From assembly GCA_002551355.1 (NCBI GenBank), contig NTHE01000033.1, forward strand, positions 25,145 to 89,144: a DNA stretch of 64,000 nt. Direction: 5' to 3'. The translations under genes and the position numbers were made by a program. The stretch is from Streptomyces sp. man185 (GTDB lineage Bacteria > Actinomycetota > Actinomycetes > Streptomycetales > Streptomycetaceae). Below the pieces are notes generated by a model. The model was not told the origin of the DNA and did no database searches. It was given only the letters and a program-made list of their open reading frames with translations. Shown here piece after piece: positions 51,016-59,873 of this stretch (its first letter is position 1; every line of letters begins with the position of its first letter).

Positions 51016-52503
51016 GTGGAGATCACCGATCTGACCCCCGCCGAACGCCGCGTCCAGGACGCCTTCCCCAGCGGCTCCCCGGTCGACTTCCGTACCGGAT
51101 CGGCGGCGGACGACGACCCCGAGGGCGGCGCCGGCTGGGGCGCGGAGCGCACGGTGCGCGCCGAGGTGTTGCGCACTCTGCTGCTTGGCGGAGCAGGTGC
51201 GCCGGGGCAGGTTCCCGCCCTGCGGGTCATGGGGGCACGGATCACCGGGAGGCTGTGGGCACGCTACGCGGTGGCGGAGTGCGCGGTGCTGCTGACCGGC
51301 TGCCGTTTCGACGAGGCGCCCGATCTGTACGGGGCGCAGCTGCGCCAGCTGAACCTGGCCGGATCGGTACTGCCCGGGTTGGAGGCGGCGACGATCCGGG
51401 TCGACGGGGTGGTGCGGCTGTCCGGGTGCCGGATCCCGGGCCCGGTCAGGCTCGGCGCCTCCCGGATCGCCCGTGCCCTCGTCCTGGACGGAGCGAGGCT
51501 CGGGGTGCGCGCGGACGGTACCAGCGCCCCGAACGACGAACCGGTCCTCGGGCTGAACCACGCGATCGTCGAGGACGACCTGTGGTGGCCCCGGCTGACG
51601 GCGCACGGCGAGGTCAGGATCGACGGGGCTGCCGTCACCGGGCAGATCCGGCTCGACGACGCGGAGCTGAGGAACCCCGGCGGAACCGCTCTGCGCGCGG
51701 AGAACGTCACGGTCGGCTCGGACCTGCACGCCATGCGCATCCGCGTACTGGGGCGGGTGAACCTGCGGGGCTGCCGCATACCGGGCCAGCTCAACTTCGC
51801 GTACGCCCGGCTCTCCCACCCCGGCGGGGTGGCTCTGCGGGCGAGCAGCATGACCGTCGGAGAGATGTGGCTGCGGGAGGCGGATCCGGTGAACGGCCTG
51901 GTGAACCTGCGGCGGTCCCAGATCGGTCTCATCCACGCCGACCCCTCGGTCTGGCCGTCCGCCGTCCGGCTGGAGGGCCTCACCTACACCTCGCTCCTCC
52001 CCCATCTGCCCGCGGCCCGGCGGCTGCCGCTCCTTGAGCGGGAGGAGGAGGGTTACGTACCCTTCGCCTACGAGCAGTTGACCACGGCGTACCGGCGGAT
52101 CGGCGACGACGAGGCGGCCCGTACGGTGCTGCTGGCCAAGGAGCGTCGACGGCGCCGGACCCTGCCGGTCCACGCCCGTTTCTGGGGTTACCTCCAGGAC
52201 GCGGCAGTCGGCTACGGGTTCCGCCCGGTGCGGGCTGCGGGCTGGCTGCTCTCCTTACTGTTCGTCGGGTCGGTGGCGTACGCGACGCATCGTCCCCGCC
52301 CCTTGAAGGAGGGCGAGGCTCCGCCCTTCAGCCCGGTGTTCTACACCTTGGACCTGCTGCTGCCCATCGTCGACTTCGGCCAGGAGAAGGCGTTCAACCC
52401 GCAAGGGGCATACCAGTGGCTCTCGTACCTGCTGATCGTGACCGGGTGGCTGCTCGCGACGACGATCGCCGCGGGCATCACCCGGTCCGTCAGCCGCCAG
52501 TGA
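51016..52503 (+). CDS. Membrane protein with beta-solenoid-like repeats
   Basis: 495 residues. Residues about 65-320 show repeats with LRQLNLAGSVLPG, VDGVVRLSGCRIPG, IDGAAVTGQIRLDDAELRN and GRVNLRGCRIPGQLN, resembling pentapeptide-like right-handed helices. The last about 100 residues have two membrane helices (AAGWLLSLLFVGSVAYA and LSYLLIVTGWLLATTIAAG). Streptomyces homologues are often called membrane-associated oxidoreductase, without proof. Codon 414 is TTA (52255-52257), so translation likely depends on the bldA tRNA, tying it to development or secondary metabolism. The GTG start at 51016 has no clear ribosome binding site. Confidence 0.82.
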   Translation: MEITDLTPAERRVQDAFPSGSPVDFRTGSAADDDPEGGAGWGAERTVRAEVLRTLLLGGAGAPGQVPALRVMGARITGRLWARYAVAECAVLLTGCRFDEAPDLYGAQLRQLNLAGSVLPGLEAATIRVDGVVRLSGCRIPGPVRLGASRIARALVLDGARLGVRADGTSAPNDEPVLGLNHAIVEDDLWWPRLTAHGEVRIDGAAVTGQIRLDDAELRNPGGTALRAENVTVGSDLHAMRIRVLGRVNLRGCRIPGQLNFAYARLSHPGGVALRASSMTVGEMWLREADPVNGLVNLRRSQIGLIHADPSVWPSAVRLEGLTYTSLLPHLPAARRLPLLEREEEGYVPFAYEQLTTAYRRIGDDEAARTVLLAKERRRRRTLPVHARFWGYLQDAAVGYGFRPVRAAGWLLSLLFVGSVAYATHRPRPLKEGEAPPFSPVFYTLDLLLPIVDFGQEKAFNPQGAYQWLSYLLIVTGWLLATTIAAGITRSVSRQ

Positions 52504-52526
52504 CGGGGACGCCGGGCACGCCGAGC

Positions 52527-53336
52527 TCAGGGCTTGCGCGCGACCCCGGCGTAACCGGGGATCGGCTCGTCGCCGGGCACGTCGATGACCTCTCCTAGCT
52601 CGGGATGCCAGTCGGCCGAGAGCGCGACGCCCGGCTCGACCAGTTCGAGGCCGTCGAAGAACGCCGTGAGTTCGGCGTGGCTGCGGGGCCGCAGCGTCAT
52701 CCCGCGCGCCTTGTAGATGGCCCGTGCCTGCGCGGCGCCATCCGGGTTGAAGTCGCCGGTGGTGTGCGAGAGCACCAGGTAGCTGCCGGAGGGAAGCTGG
52801 TCGACCAGCTGGCCGACCAGGTCGGCCGCGCCGTCCTCGTCATCGATGAAGTGCAGCAGGGCCAACAGGGAGAGCGCGATCGGCTTGTCGAAGTCCAGGA
52901 CCTTGCCGGCCTCCGCCAGGATGGTCCCGGGCTTGCGGGCGTCCGCCTGGATGTACTCGGTGGCCCCCTCGGGCGTCGAGCGGAGCAGCGCCGCCGCGTG
53001 GGCGAGCACGATCGGGTCGTTGTCGCAGTAGACGATGCGCGCGTCGGGGGCGGCCTGCTGGGCGATCTGGTGGAGGTTCGGCTCGGTGGGTATGCCGGTG
53101 CCGATGTCCAGGAACTGGCGCACCCCCCTCTCGGCGAGCCAGCGGGTGGCCCGGTGCATGAACGCCCGGTTGACCCGCGCCATGTCACGGCCGCGCGCGT
53201 CCAGGGCGAGCAGCTGGCGCGCCATCTGTTCGTCGACCGGGTAGTTGTCCTTGCCGCCGAGGAACCAGTCGTACATGCGGGCCGGATGCGGCTTGCTGGT
53301 GTCGATCTCGATGGAGTGGGGTTCTTGCCCGGTCAT
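52527..53336 (-). CDS. SAM-dependent methyltransferase (DUF574/Methyltransf_19 type)
   Basis: 269 residues. The N-terminus IDTSKPHPARMYDWFLGGKDNYPVDE is the hallmark of the Streptomyces DUF574 family. SAM-binding motif FLDIGTGIPTEPN, acidic YCDNDPIVLAH and later motifs are intact. Substrate unknown; numerous paralogues occur in each Streptomyces genome. It lies downstream of the DUF397/XRE pair on the same strand, with a 43-bp gap, and these genes often occur together. Confidence 0.92.
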   Translation of the reverse strand: MTGQEPHSIEIDTSKPHPARMYDWFLGGKDNYPVDEQMARQLLALDARGRDMARVNRAFMHRATRWLAERGVRQFLDIGTGIPTEPNLHQIAQQAAPDARIVYCDNDPIVLAHAAALLRSTPEGATEYIQADARKPGTILAEAGKVLDFDKPIALSLLALLHFIDDEDGAADLVGQLVDQLPSGSYLVLSHTTGDFNPDGAAQARAIYKARGMTLRPRSHAELTAFFDGLELVEPGVALSADWHPELGEVIDVPGDEPIPGYAGVARKP

Positions 53337-53379
53337 GGCGCGCTCCGTGGTCAGAGGTCCGTGAAGGAGGGGTGCGATG

Positions 53380-53616
53380 TCAGGTGAGCAGGAAGTCGGC
53401 CTGGCCGGCCTTGGCGCCCTGGATGAACGCGGCGATCTCGCCGTTGGAGTAGATGAGAGCGGGGCCTTCCGGGTCGGCTGACTGACGTACGGCGACCCGC
53501 CCGTCGGCGAGCTTCATGGCCTCGATGCAGTTGCCGCCGTTCCCGCCGCTCCACGGCTTGTACCAGCCTTCGGAGCCGAGGTCACCGGCCGGCATGCCGT
53601 TGTATATCTGGTTCAT
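53380..53616 (-). CDS. DUF397 protein
   Basis: 78 residues: EGWYKPWSGGNGGNCIEAMKL followed by VAVRQSADPEGPALIYSNGEIAAFIQGAKAG shows the DUF397 order (W..S..GNCVE...VRDS). Such small proteins are partners of XRE regulators, similar to the WhiJ/BldB-type modules. Its ATG shares one base with the XRE stop, so it is translationally coupled. Confidence 0.93.
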   Translation of the reverse strand: MNQIYNGMPAGDLGSEGWYKPWSGGNGGNCIEAMKLADGRVAVRQSADPEGPALIYSNGEIAAFIQGAKAGQADFLLT

Positions 53617-54476
53617 CACAGCTCCTTGCGGAAGTCCCGGAGGATTTCCTTCGTGCGTTGTGCAGTTGCGGCCTGAGCCGCCATGCGGTCCATGACTTCG
53701 AGGTAGGAGGCCACCTCGGGGCGGGCGTCGAAGTAGACGGCGCCGGTCAGGTACTCGCTGTAGACCATGTCGGGGAGTTCGGGAACGGCGAACCGGAAGA
53801 GGACGAAAGGACCATAGGTTCCCGGGTGGTGGCCGGCGGCGAACTCCGCGATCTGCAGAGTGACATGGGGAAGCTCCGTGGCGGCTAGGAGCTTGTCGAT
53901 CTGCCCGCGCATCACCTGCGCGCTGTCGACGGGCCGCCGCAGGACGGTCTCGTCCATGATCGCCCAGAGTCGGGGCGCGTCGTCCTTGGCCAGCAGGGAC
54001 TGACGCTCCATCCGCAGCGCCACGTGGCGCTCGATGTCCTCGGGGCGGGTCTGGCCGACCGCCCCGGTGCGCATCACGGAACGCGCGTAGTCCTCGGTCT
54101 GGAGCAGTCCGGGCACGAAGTGCGGCTCGTACATGCGCAGCAGGCTCGCGGCGCCCTCCAGGCTGACGTACATGCTGAACCAGTCGGGCAGCACGTCGTG
54201 GAAACGCTGCCACCAACCCGGCCTGTTCGCCTCCTCCGCCAGGTCGACGAAGGCTTCGGCCTCCTGGTCGGCGACGCCGTACGCCTTCAGCAGCAGCTGG
54301 ACGTAGGGGATCTTCAGCCCGACCTCGGCCGTTTCCATTCTGCGTATCGTCGCCGGGGCGACCCTGAGCACCTTCGCCGCCTGGTCACGGGTCAGGCCGA
54401 CACGCTCGCGCAGATCCTGCAGGCGCTTGCCGAGAACGACCTGGCCCACGGTCGGGGCGGACCGCGGTTCGCTCAC
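53616..54476 (-). CDS. XRE-family regulator with DUF5753 domain
   Basis: 286 residues. The N-terminal HTH spans about 15-70 (LQDLRERVGLTRDQAAKVLR followed by VAPATIRRMETAEVGLK). The remaining about 190 residues match DUF5753 (PGLLQTEDYARSVMR; VTLQIAEFAAGHHPG; GAVYFDARPEVASYLEVMDRM). This is the usual partner of DUF397 proteins in Streptomyces. The GTG at 54476 has GGGGAGG at ideal distance, better than ATGs at 54491 or 54521, which lack one. Its promoter faces a symmetric palindrome at 54541-54561 that is a natural operator. Confidence 0.92.
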   Translation of the reverse strand: MSEPRSAPTVGQVVLGKRLQDLRERVGLTRDQAAKVLRVAPATIRRMETAEVGLKIPYVQLLLKAYGVADQEAEAFVDLAEEANRPGWWQRFHDVLPDWFSMYVSLEGAASLLRMYEPHFVPGLLQTEDYARSVMRTGAVGQTRPEDIERHVALRMERQSLLAKDDAPRLWAIMDETVLRRPVDSAQVMRGQIDKLLAATELPHVTLQIAEFAAGHHPGTYGPFVLFRFAVPELPDMVYSEYLTGAVYFDARPEVASYLEVMDRMAAQAATAQRTKEILRDFRKEL

Positions 54477-54540
54477 TTCAGACCTCCCCATGCGCTGTTT
54501 TGCGAGCAGTGTGCCATGCATGCGCCCCCAACGACACAGT

Positions 54541-54561
54541 CACTCTGGAAATTTCAGAGTG
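54541..54561. promoter_or_regulatory. Palindromic operator between XRE and HATPase genes
   Basis: CACTCTG-GAAATTT-CAGAGTG: perfect 7-bp arms around an AT-rich spacer that itself holds AAATTT. Located in the 207-bp divergent region, so the XRE protein may bind here and control both directions. Confidence 0.6.
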
Positions 54562-54683
54562 CCCCTTGCCAAGTGTCATCGTCGGGGGGAGAGTTGACTC
54601 CCGAACCAGTTCGCTCAGTCATGCCCGCCCCCGAGCACCCGGGGAACGAAGTGTGACGCAGCCCCCACTGTGAGGAATCGGTC

Positions 54684-55160
54684 GTGGCACCTGGCAGTGC
54701 GCTCATCCCCCGGCTCATGGACCTCAGTCCCGGGACGGAGGCGCTCCGTTACTGCTTCGCGCTGCCGGCGCACCCCGAATCGGTGGCCGGTGCGCGCGAG
54801 CTGACGCGAGCCCGGCTGGACGCCTGGACGCTGGGCCGCGACGCCTGCGACGCGGCCGTCCTCATCGTCTCCGAACTGGTGACCAACGCGGTCGTGCACA
54901 CCACGAGCACCCGGGTGGTGTGCGAGCTGAGCCGGCTCGGCAGACGACTGCGGATAGCCGTGCAGGACCAGGGGCACCAACCCGGCGGCCCGCGGCTACG
55001 CCGTTCCTCCGACGACGAGCACGGCCGCGGTCTGCTCCTCGTCGACGCGATGAGCAGCGCCTGGGGTTCGCACGACGCCGGGGACGCCTCCGGGCGGATC
55101 GTCTGGGCGGAGCTGCCGCACGAGGCGGAGCAACTGCCCGGCACGGACCGGCCATGCTGA
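54684..55160 (+). CDS. HATPase_c domain protein (RsbW-like)
   Basis: 158 residues with N-box VLIVSELVTNAVVH, G1 VQDQGHQPGG and G2 HGRGLLLVDAM; a single-domain GHKL ATPase as in anti-sigma kinases. Opposite an XRE/DUF397 pair this is a conserved three-gene arrangement in Streptomyces, probably a signalling module. The GTG at 54684 has GAGGAA upstream. Confidence 0.91.
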   Translation: MAPGSALIPRLMDLSPGTEALRYCFALPAHPESVAGARELTRARLDAWTLGRDACDAAVLIVSELVTNAVVHTTSTRVVCELSRLGRRLRIAVQDQGHQPGGPRLRRSSDDEHGRGLLLVDAMSSAWGSHDAGDASGRIVWAELPHEAEQLPGTDRPC

Positions 55161-55591
55161 GGAACGCGCTGTCCCGGCTGCGCGCGGCGCACCGCGACCG
55201 GACGCCCGAACAGCCCCGGGGAGGCCGGGTGCGGCTGGCGCTGCCGGCTTCGATGTCCGCCAGCCTGGGCTGCGACGCGGTCGGGGTGCCCGCCCGGCAC
55301 GGCTTCCGCCTCATGTCCCATCTGCCGCGTACCGGATGCGTCTTCGCCGACGCGGACCGCTGGTGGTGGATCGTCCCGGCCGGCTCCGACCTGGATCTCG
55401 ACTGGCCCGATCAGGTGACATACGCGCGGGAAGCGGCCGTGTCCGGCACCCGGCCCCGGTTGATCCACTCACCGGACGCCCTCACTCCGTACACCCCGCC
55501 CATTCCGCTCTTCCTGATGGTCTGCCAGGTGACGGGGGTGGCGCCGAGCTGGGGCGCCGCCGGTACGCGGAGCGTCGTGTCCGCTCCGTAG
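55154..55591 (+). CDS. Hypothetical protein coupled to HATPase gene
   Basis: 145 residues, start ATG overlapping the ATPase stop by seven bases. Basic N-terminus (LSRLRAAHRDR), then a mixed alpha/beta domain with VFADADRWWWIVPAGSDLDLDWPD and TPYTPPIPLFLMVCQVTG. Homologous proteins follow HATPase genes in other Streptomyces loci as I recall, but no function is known. It ends before a very long hairpin. Confidence 0.75.
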   Translation: MLRNALSRLRAAHRDRTPEQPRGGRVRLALPASMSASLGCDAVGVPARHGFRLMSHLPRTGCVFADADRWWWIVPAGSDLDLDWPDQVTYAREAAVSGTRPRLIHSPDALTPYTPPIPLFLMVCQVTGVAPSWGAAGTRSVVSAP

Positions 55592-55609
55592 CCTGCGTGG
55601 CGCCCGGCG

Positions 55610-55676
55610 GCGGGCCCACGACCGAACGAGCCGGGCCCGGTCAGGTCGGGCCCGTCTCGTCCGGTCGTGGGCCCGC
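55610..55676. terminator. Bidirectional terminator with 30-bp arms
   Basis: Left arm 55610-55639 and right arm 55647-55676 match at 28 of 30 positions, around loop GTCAGGT. It separates the converging hypothetical and GH4 genes and could stop transcripts both ways. Confidence 0.85.
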
Positions 55677-55681
55677 CCGGT

Positions 55682-57028
55682 TCAGGCCCGGTCGAGGTAC
55701 GCGAGCCCCGGGTGGACCTCGGTGTACCGGTCGAGCAGCCGCCGGGCCACCGTCACGGAGTCGACCAGCGGGTGCAGGGCGAAGGCCTGGACGGCCGCCG
55801 CGCGGGACCCGCTCTCCGCCGCCTCCAGCACCGCCCGCTCCACGGCCTTCACCGCGGTGACGAGCCCGACCGCGTGGTACGGGAGGGGTGAGACGGCCAC
55901 CGGGTGGGCCCCGTTGGCGTCGACGAGGCAGGGCACCTCGACGACGGCGTCCGCGTCCAGGACCGAAAGCGCCGTGCGGTTGCGGACGTTGAGGATCAGG
56001 GAGGTGCGTTCGTTGCGGGCGACGGCGCGCATGAGGGCGAGCGCGACCTGTTCGTAGCCGCCGGACTCCAGGTCGCTCTCCTCCCGCTCCCCCGCCCCGG
56101 CGACCTCGCGGTTCTCCGCCATGTACGTCGCCTCGCGTTCGGCGCGGGTGCGGTCCCAGGTGGCCCAGGCGGGCGTGCCGGGCTCGCGCATGCGGGCGTA
56201 GAAGCCCTCCTGCTGATCCCGGAGGAACGCGCCCCGGGTCTGCTCCGCCTCCTGATAGGCGCGTACGGCTTCACGGTTGACGTAGTAGTAGTGCAGGTAT
56301 TCGTTGGGGATCGCGCCCAGCGACCGGAGGAGTTCCGCGCCGAAGAGGCGGCCCTCCTCGAAGGAGTCGAGCAGCTCCGGGTCGCCGAGCAGCCGGGGCA
56401 GTTCGTCCCGCCCGTCCACGTACAGACCGCGGACCCATCCGAGGTGATTGAGCCCGGCGTAGTCGATCCAGGCCCGGTCCGGGTCGGCGCCCAGGACGCG
56501 GGCGATGCGCCGCCCGAGGCCGACCGGCGAGTCGCAGATCCCGATGACCCGGTCGCCCAGGTGCCGGGACATGGCCTCGGTGACCAGGCCCGCCGGGTTG
56601 GTGAAGTTGATGACCCAGGCCTGCGGGGCGAGCCGGGCGATGCGCCGGGCGAGTTCGAGGGCGACGGGGACGGTGCGCAGCCCGTACGCGATGCCTCCGG
56701 CGCCGACGGTCTCCTGGCCGAGCACACCTTCGTCGAGAGCCACCCGTTCATCGGCGGCTCGGCCGGCCAGGCCGCCGACCCGGATGGCGGAGAAGACGAA
56801 GTCGGCGCCGCGCAGCGCCTCGTCGAGTTCCGTGGTCGCGACGACGGCGGGGGCGTCCGCCACGTCCCGCCCCTGTTCCGCGAGGACGCGGGCGACGGCG
56901 GTGAGCCGGTCGGCGTCGGTGTCGTACAGCGTGACCCGGGAGACGCGGCCCTCGGCGTGATCGCCGAGGAGGGCCCCGTACACGAGAGGCACCCGGAATC
57001 CGCCACCGCCAAGAATTGTCAGCTTCAC
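55682..57028 (-). CDS. Family 4 glycoside hydrolase (6-phospho-beta-glucosidase type)
   Basis: 448 residues of GH4, NAD+ and metal dependent: N-terminal Rossmann start LTILGGGGFRVP, FVFSAIRVGGL, INFTNPAGLV, GICDSPVG (metal-binding cysteine Cys), GLNHLGWVRG (metal-binding His) and NEYLHYYY. This layout matches 6-phospho-beta-glucosidase (CelF/BglT). It would hydrolyse PTS-derived phospho-disaccharides in the cytoplasm. The GTG at 57028 starts the Rossmann fold directly. No PTS gene is nearby. Confidence 0.93.
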   Translation of the reverse strand: MKLTILGGGGFRVPLVYGALLGDHAEGRVSRVTLYDTDADRLTAVARVLAEQGRDVADAPAVVATTELDEALRGADFVFSAIRVGGLAGRAADERVALDEGVLGQETVGAGGIAYGLRTVPVALELARRIARLAPQAWVINFTNPAGLVTEAMSRHLGDRVIGICDSPVGLGRRIARVLGADPDRAWIDYAGLNHLGWVRGLYVDGRDELPRLLGDPELLDSFEEGRLFGAELLRSLGAIPNEYLHYYYVNREAVRAYQEAEQTRGAFLRDQQEGFYARMREPGTPAWATWDRTRAEREATYMAENREVAGAGEREESDLESGGYEQVALALMRAVARNERTSLILNVRNRTALSVLDADAVVEVPCLVDANGAHPVAVSPLPYHAVGLVTAVKAVERAVLEAAESGSRAAAVQAFALHPLVDSVTVARRLLDRYTEVHPGLAYLDRA

Positions 57029-57089
57029 GCTGCTCGATGGTACGGGCAGGCCGGAGCCGTACGGCGCTGCCCGCGCCCGGCCCGGCGTG

Positions 57090-57138
57090 CGCCGCGGCGG
57101 CCCCGCGCCCGTGGGCGTGATCCGGGGCCGCCGCGGCG
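57090..57138 (-). terminator. Terminator of the conservon/P450 operon
   Basis: A perfect 16-bp inverted repeat (57090-57105 with 57123-57138) around an inner CGCCC-GT-GGGCG stem, 18 bp beyond the P450 stop. Confidence 0.85.
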
Positions 57139-57155
57139 GGACGGCCGAACGCGTG

Positions 57156-58724
57156 TCAGTAGCCGCTCCACCAGCGGCTGACCGCCTGCCAGAGCCGAAC
57201 AGGGGCGGCCGGGCGGCGCTGGTGCGGGATCGTCGCCACCGGGGCGGGTTCGGGGGCGGGGGCCGGCACGGCCGCGGGGGACGTGGTGGCCGGGGCTGTC
57301 CGGAGGGGGGTGCCCGGGGCGTGGGCGGGCTGTGCCCCGGCCGTCTCGTGCCGGGGCTCGGGTACGGTCCTGGCCGGGGAGGAGATCTCCCAGGCATCGG
57401 CCGGGCGGGGGGTACGGGCCATCACCGAGAGCGGGTCCGCGTCCAGCTTCTGCTGCGGGCCGGGGGCGAACTTCACCGGCAGCTCGACCAGGTGGCGGGA
57501 CATGATGTTGCCGACCCAGCGCAGCTCGCTCTCCCCGACGCCGAGCTCCAGGTCCGGGAGGCGCATCAGGAGCGCGTCGACGCCGACGTCGGCGATGGCG
57601 CGGCCGATGTCCTGTCCCGGGCACTCGTGGGGTCCCCCGCTGAAGGCGAGGTGGGCGCGGTTGCCGCCCATGTCGGCGTTGAGGTCCGGGCGGACGGTGG
57701 GGTCGGTGTTGGCCGGGGCGATCCCGACGAGCAGGGCGTCGCCCGCCTTGATCTGCTGGCCGCCCAGCTCGGTGTCGCCGACCGCCCAGCGGCCGAAGAC
57801 GGCGGTGAACGGCGGTTCGTCCCAGAGGGTCTGCTCCACCGCCTCGGGCACGGTCATGTGCCCGCCGCTGAGCCGGGCGCGGAAGCGCGGGTCGATCAGG
57901 ACCATGCGCAGCACGTTGGCGATGAGGTTGGCGGTGGACTCGTAGGCGGCGATGAGGATGAGGCGCAGGTGCTCGACGACCTCGATGTCGGTCATCGTCG
58001 CGGGGTGCTCGACGAGCCAGCTGGCGAAGTCCGGCGCGGGGTCGGCGCGGCGCCGCTCCACCAGGCGCGTCAGCACGGACACGATGTGGGCGTTGCTGGC
58101 CACGGCGGTCTCGGTGCCACGGGTCATGTCCCGGGCGGCCTGGACGAGGCGCTCGTCGTACTCCTCGGGCATGCCGAAGATCGCGCACATCACCATCATC
58201 GGCAGGTGCTCCGCGAACTGGCTGACCAGGTCGGCGGTGCCCTTCTCGCAGAAGTCGTTGACCAGGCGGTTACTGAAGCGGTTGATGTGGCGGCGCACCC
58301 CTCGGGTGTCGATGCGCTCCATGCTGTCGGTGACCGCGCCACGCTGCCGCTCGTGCTTGGCGCCGTCGGCGAACACGCAGACGGGCTGCCAGGTGAAGAT
58401 CGGGGCGAGCGGGTGGTCCGGGGCGACGCTGCCGTCCTGGAGGGCCCGCCAGCGCCGCGAGTCCCGGGAGAACTGGGACGGCGTACGGGTGAGGTGGAGG
58501 TTCTCGCTGTGGCCGAGGACGAGCCAGGCGGGAACGTCGCCGTGGAGCAGGATCGGGGCCACCGTGCCGTGCTCGGCGCGGAGCTTGTCGTAGAGGCCCG
58601 CGGGGTTGTTCTCCGCCTCGGGGCCGTAGAGCCGGCGCAGTCCGCCGGGGCCGATGTCGAGGTTGTGGGCCGGGCACTGCGGCGGGGGCACGGCGCCGGG
58701 TTCGTGGTGGAAGGGGGTTGTCAC
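57156..58724 (-). CDS. Conservon-linked cytochrome P450 lacking EXXR (CYP157-like)
   Basis: 522 residues. Heme ligand Cys368 sits in FSGGPHECPG. The I-helix reads AAYESTAN. The K-helix, where nearly all P450s have EXXR, reads EQTLW (Glu297-Trp301), so the Arg is replaced by Leu. This is the trait described for the CYP157 family, whose genes also sit in conservons. The C-terminal about 100 residues are a Pro/Ala-rich extension ending in RLWQAVSRWWSGY. The GTG at 58724 has GGAG upstream. Located 182 bp after cvnD, preceded by a 20-bp tandem repeat. Catalysis or a structural role are both possible. Confidence 0.92.
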   Translation of the reverse strand: MTTPFHHEPGAVPPPQCPAHNLDIGPGGLRRLYGPEAENNPAGLYDKLRAEHGTVAPILLHGDVPAWLVLGHSENLHLTRTPSQFSRDSRRWRALQDGSVAPDHPLAPIFTWQPVCVFADGAKHERQRGAVTDSMERIDTRGVRRHINRFSNRLVNDFCEKGTADLVSQFAEHLPMMVMCAIFGMPEEYDERLVQAARDMTRGTETAVASNAHIVSVLTRLVERRRADPAPDFASWLVEHPATMTDIEVVEHLRLILIAAYESTANLIANVLRMVLIDPRFRARLSGGHMTVPEAVEQTLWDEPPFTAVFGRWAVGDTELGGQQIKAGDALLVGIAPANTDPTVRPDLNADMGGNRAHLAFSGGPHECPGQDIGRAIADVGVDALLMRLPDLELGVGESELRWVGNIMSRHLVELPVKFAPGPQQKLDADPLSVMARTPRPADAWEISSPARTVPEPRHETAGAQPAHAPGTPLRTAPATTSPAAVPAPAPEPAPVATIPHQRRPAAPVRLWQAVSRWWSGY

Positions 58725-58742
58725 AGGGGCTCCAGGGATCAG

Positions 58743-58782
58743 GATTCCAGGGCTGGTGCACAGATTCCGGGGCTGGTGCACG
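58743..58782 (-). repeat. Two 20-bp tandem repeats upstream of the P450 gene
   Basis: GATTCCAGGGCTGGTGCACA (58743-58762) and GATTCCGGGGCTGGTGCACG (58763-58782) differ at two bases and each contains the palindrome GTGCAC. They lie 19 bp before the P450 start and may be regulatory. Confidence 0.75.
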
Positions 58783-58906
58783 AGCGGGCGGGACAAGCGG
58801 GCGGGCGGGGCGTCCGGGCGCGGACCCGGGCCGGGGGTCGTGCGCCGGGGGACGGCGTACGCCCCCCGGCGGAGGTCCGGTCGCCGGGCCCCGGGGACGT
58901 ACGGCG

Positions 58907-59521
58907 TCAGGCGAAGGGGACGGCCAGGCTGTGCAGGTAGCGCATCAGGGTCATCAGCACATCGCGGCTGGAGGCCCGCAGCCGGGCGTCGCAGTCGATC
59001 ATCGGGACCTCGTCCGGCAGGTCGAGGGCTCTGCGCAGGGCCTCGACCGGGTGGTGCGGTGCGTCGGGGAAGGTGTTCACGGCGACCACGAACGGCACTC
59101 CGCGCTCCTCCAGCCGGCCGATGACGTCGAAGCTGACTTCGAGCCGTCTCGTGTCGATGAGGACGACCGCGCCGAGGGCGCCCTCGAAGAGGCCGTTCCA
59201 GAGGAACCAGAAGCGTTCCTGGCCGGGGGTGCCGAACAGATAGAGGATCAGTTCCTCGCTGAGGCTGATCCGTCCGAAGTCCATGGCGACGGTGGTGGCG
59301 GTCTTCGTCTCCACCCCGGCGTTGTCGTCCACGCCGACGCCGGCCTGCGTCATGGTCTCTTCGGTCGTCAGCGGCCGGATCTCGCTCACCGAGCCGACCA
59401 TGGTCGTCTTGCCGACGCCGAACCCGCCGACGATCACGACCTTCACCGCGGCGGTGGCCGTGGTGGGGAGGACGTCCTCGGTGCGGGGTCCGGTGATCGT
59501 GTCAGAGCTTCTGAAGTCCAT
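58907..59521 (-). CDS. cvnD: Conservon GTPase CvnD
   Basis: 204 residues of the Ras-like MglA/Cvn GTPase type: Walker A GGFGVGKTT (residues 32-40), switch-II FGTPGQERF, and NTFPDAP in place of the classic NKxD. It is the switch of the membrane-bound conservon complex. It overlaps cvnC by 20 bp, so translation is coupled. Confidence 0.94.
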   Translation of the reverse strand: MDFRSSDTITGPRTEDVLPTTATAAVKVVIVGGFGVGKTTMVGSVSEIRPLTTEETMTQAGVGVDDNAGVETKTATTVAMDFGRISLSEELILYLFGTPGQERFWFLWNGLFEGALGAVVLIDTRRLEVSFDVIGRLEERGVPFVVAVNTFPDAPHHPVEALRRALDLPDEVPMIDCDARLRASSRDVLMTLMRYLHSLAVPFA

Positions 59522-59873
59522 GCATCACCGCTTCGAGAAGGGACCTGTCGGGGAGAGTGGCGCGGACGATCGGAGCGCGCGACTCGATGAGCTCGGTCGC
59601 GAGGAGATCGCTTAGGAGCGAGGTGACCACGCTGAACGGCAGGCTGAGGTAGGCCGAGATCTCGGCGACGGACAACGGGGCCTGGCAGAGGCGCAGGATC
59701 GCCGCCTGTTCGGGCTGGAACGTCGGCGAGGGCTCCGCCTGTGCGACGACCATCGTGACCAGGTCGAGCGCGGCCCGTTCGCTGTCGTCGAGATCGCCGG
59801 TGATCACGTACAGCCGTTCCGGATCGAGGAGATCCGGATCGGCCTTGCGGCGTTCTCGTCGAGGACCACTCAT
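59502..59873 (-). CDS. cvnC: Conservon protein CvnC (DUF742)
   Basis: 123 residues matching DUF742: LYVITGDLDDSERAALDLVTMV, AILRLCQAPLSVAEISAYLSLPFSVV. The second half resembles a winged helix. CvnC is thought to take part in the kinase-like/GTPase complex. Overlaps cvnB by four bases. Confidence 0.94.
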   Translation of the reverse strand: MSGPRRERRKADPDLLDPERLYVITGDLDDSERAALDLVTMVVAQAEPSPTFQPEQAAILRLCQAPLSVAEISAYLSLPFSVVTSLLSDLLATELIESRAPIVRATLPDRSLLEAVMHGLQKL

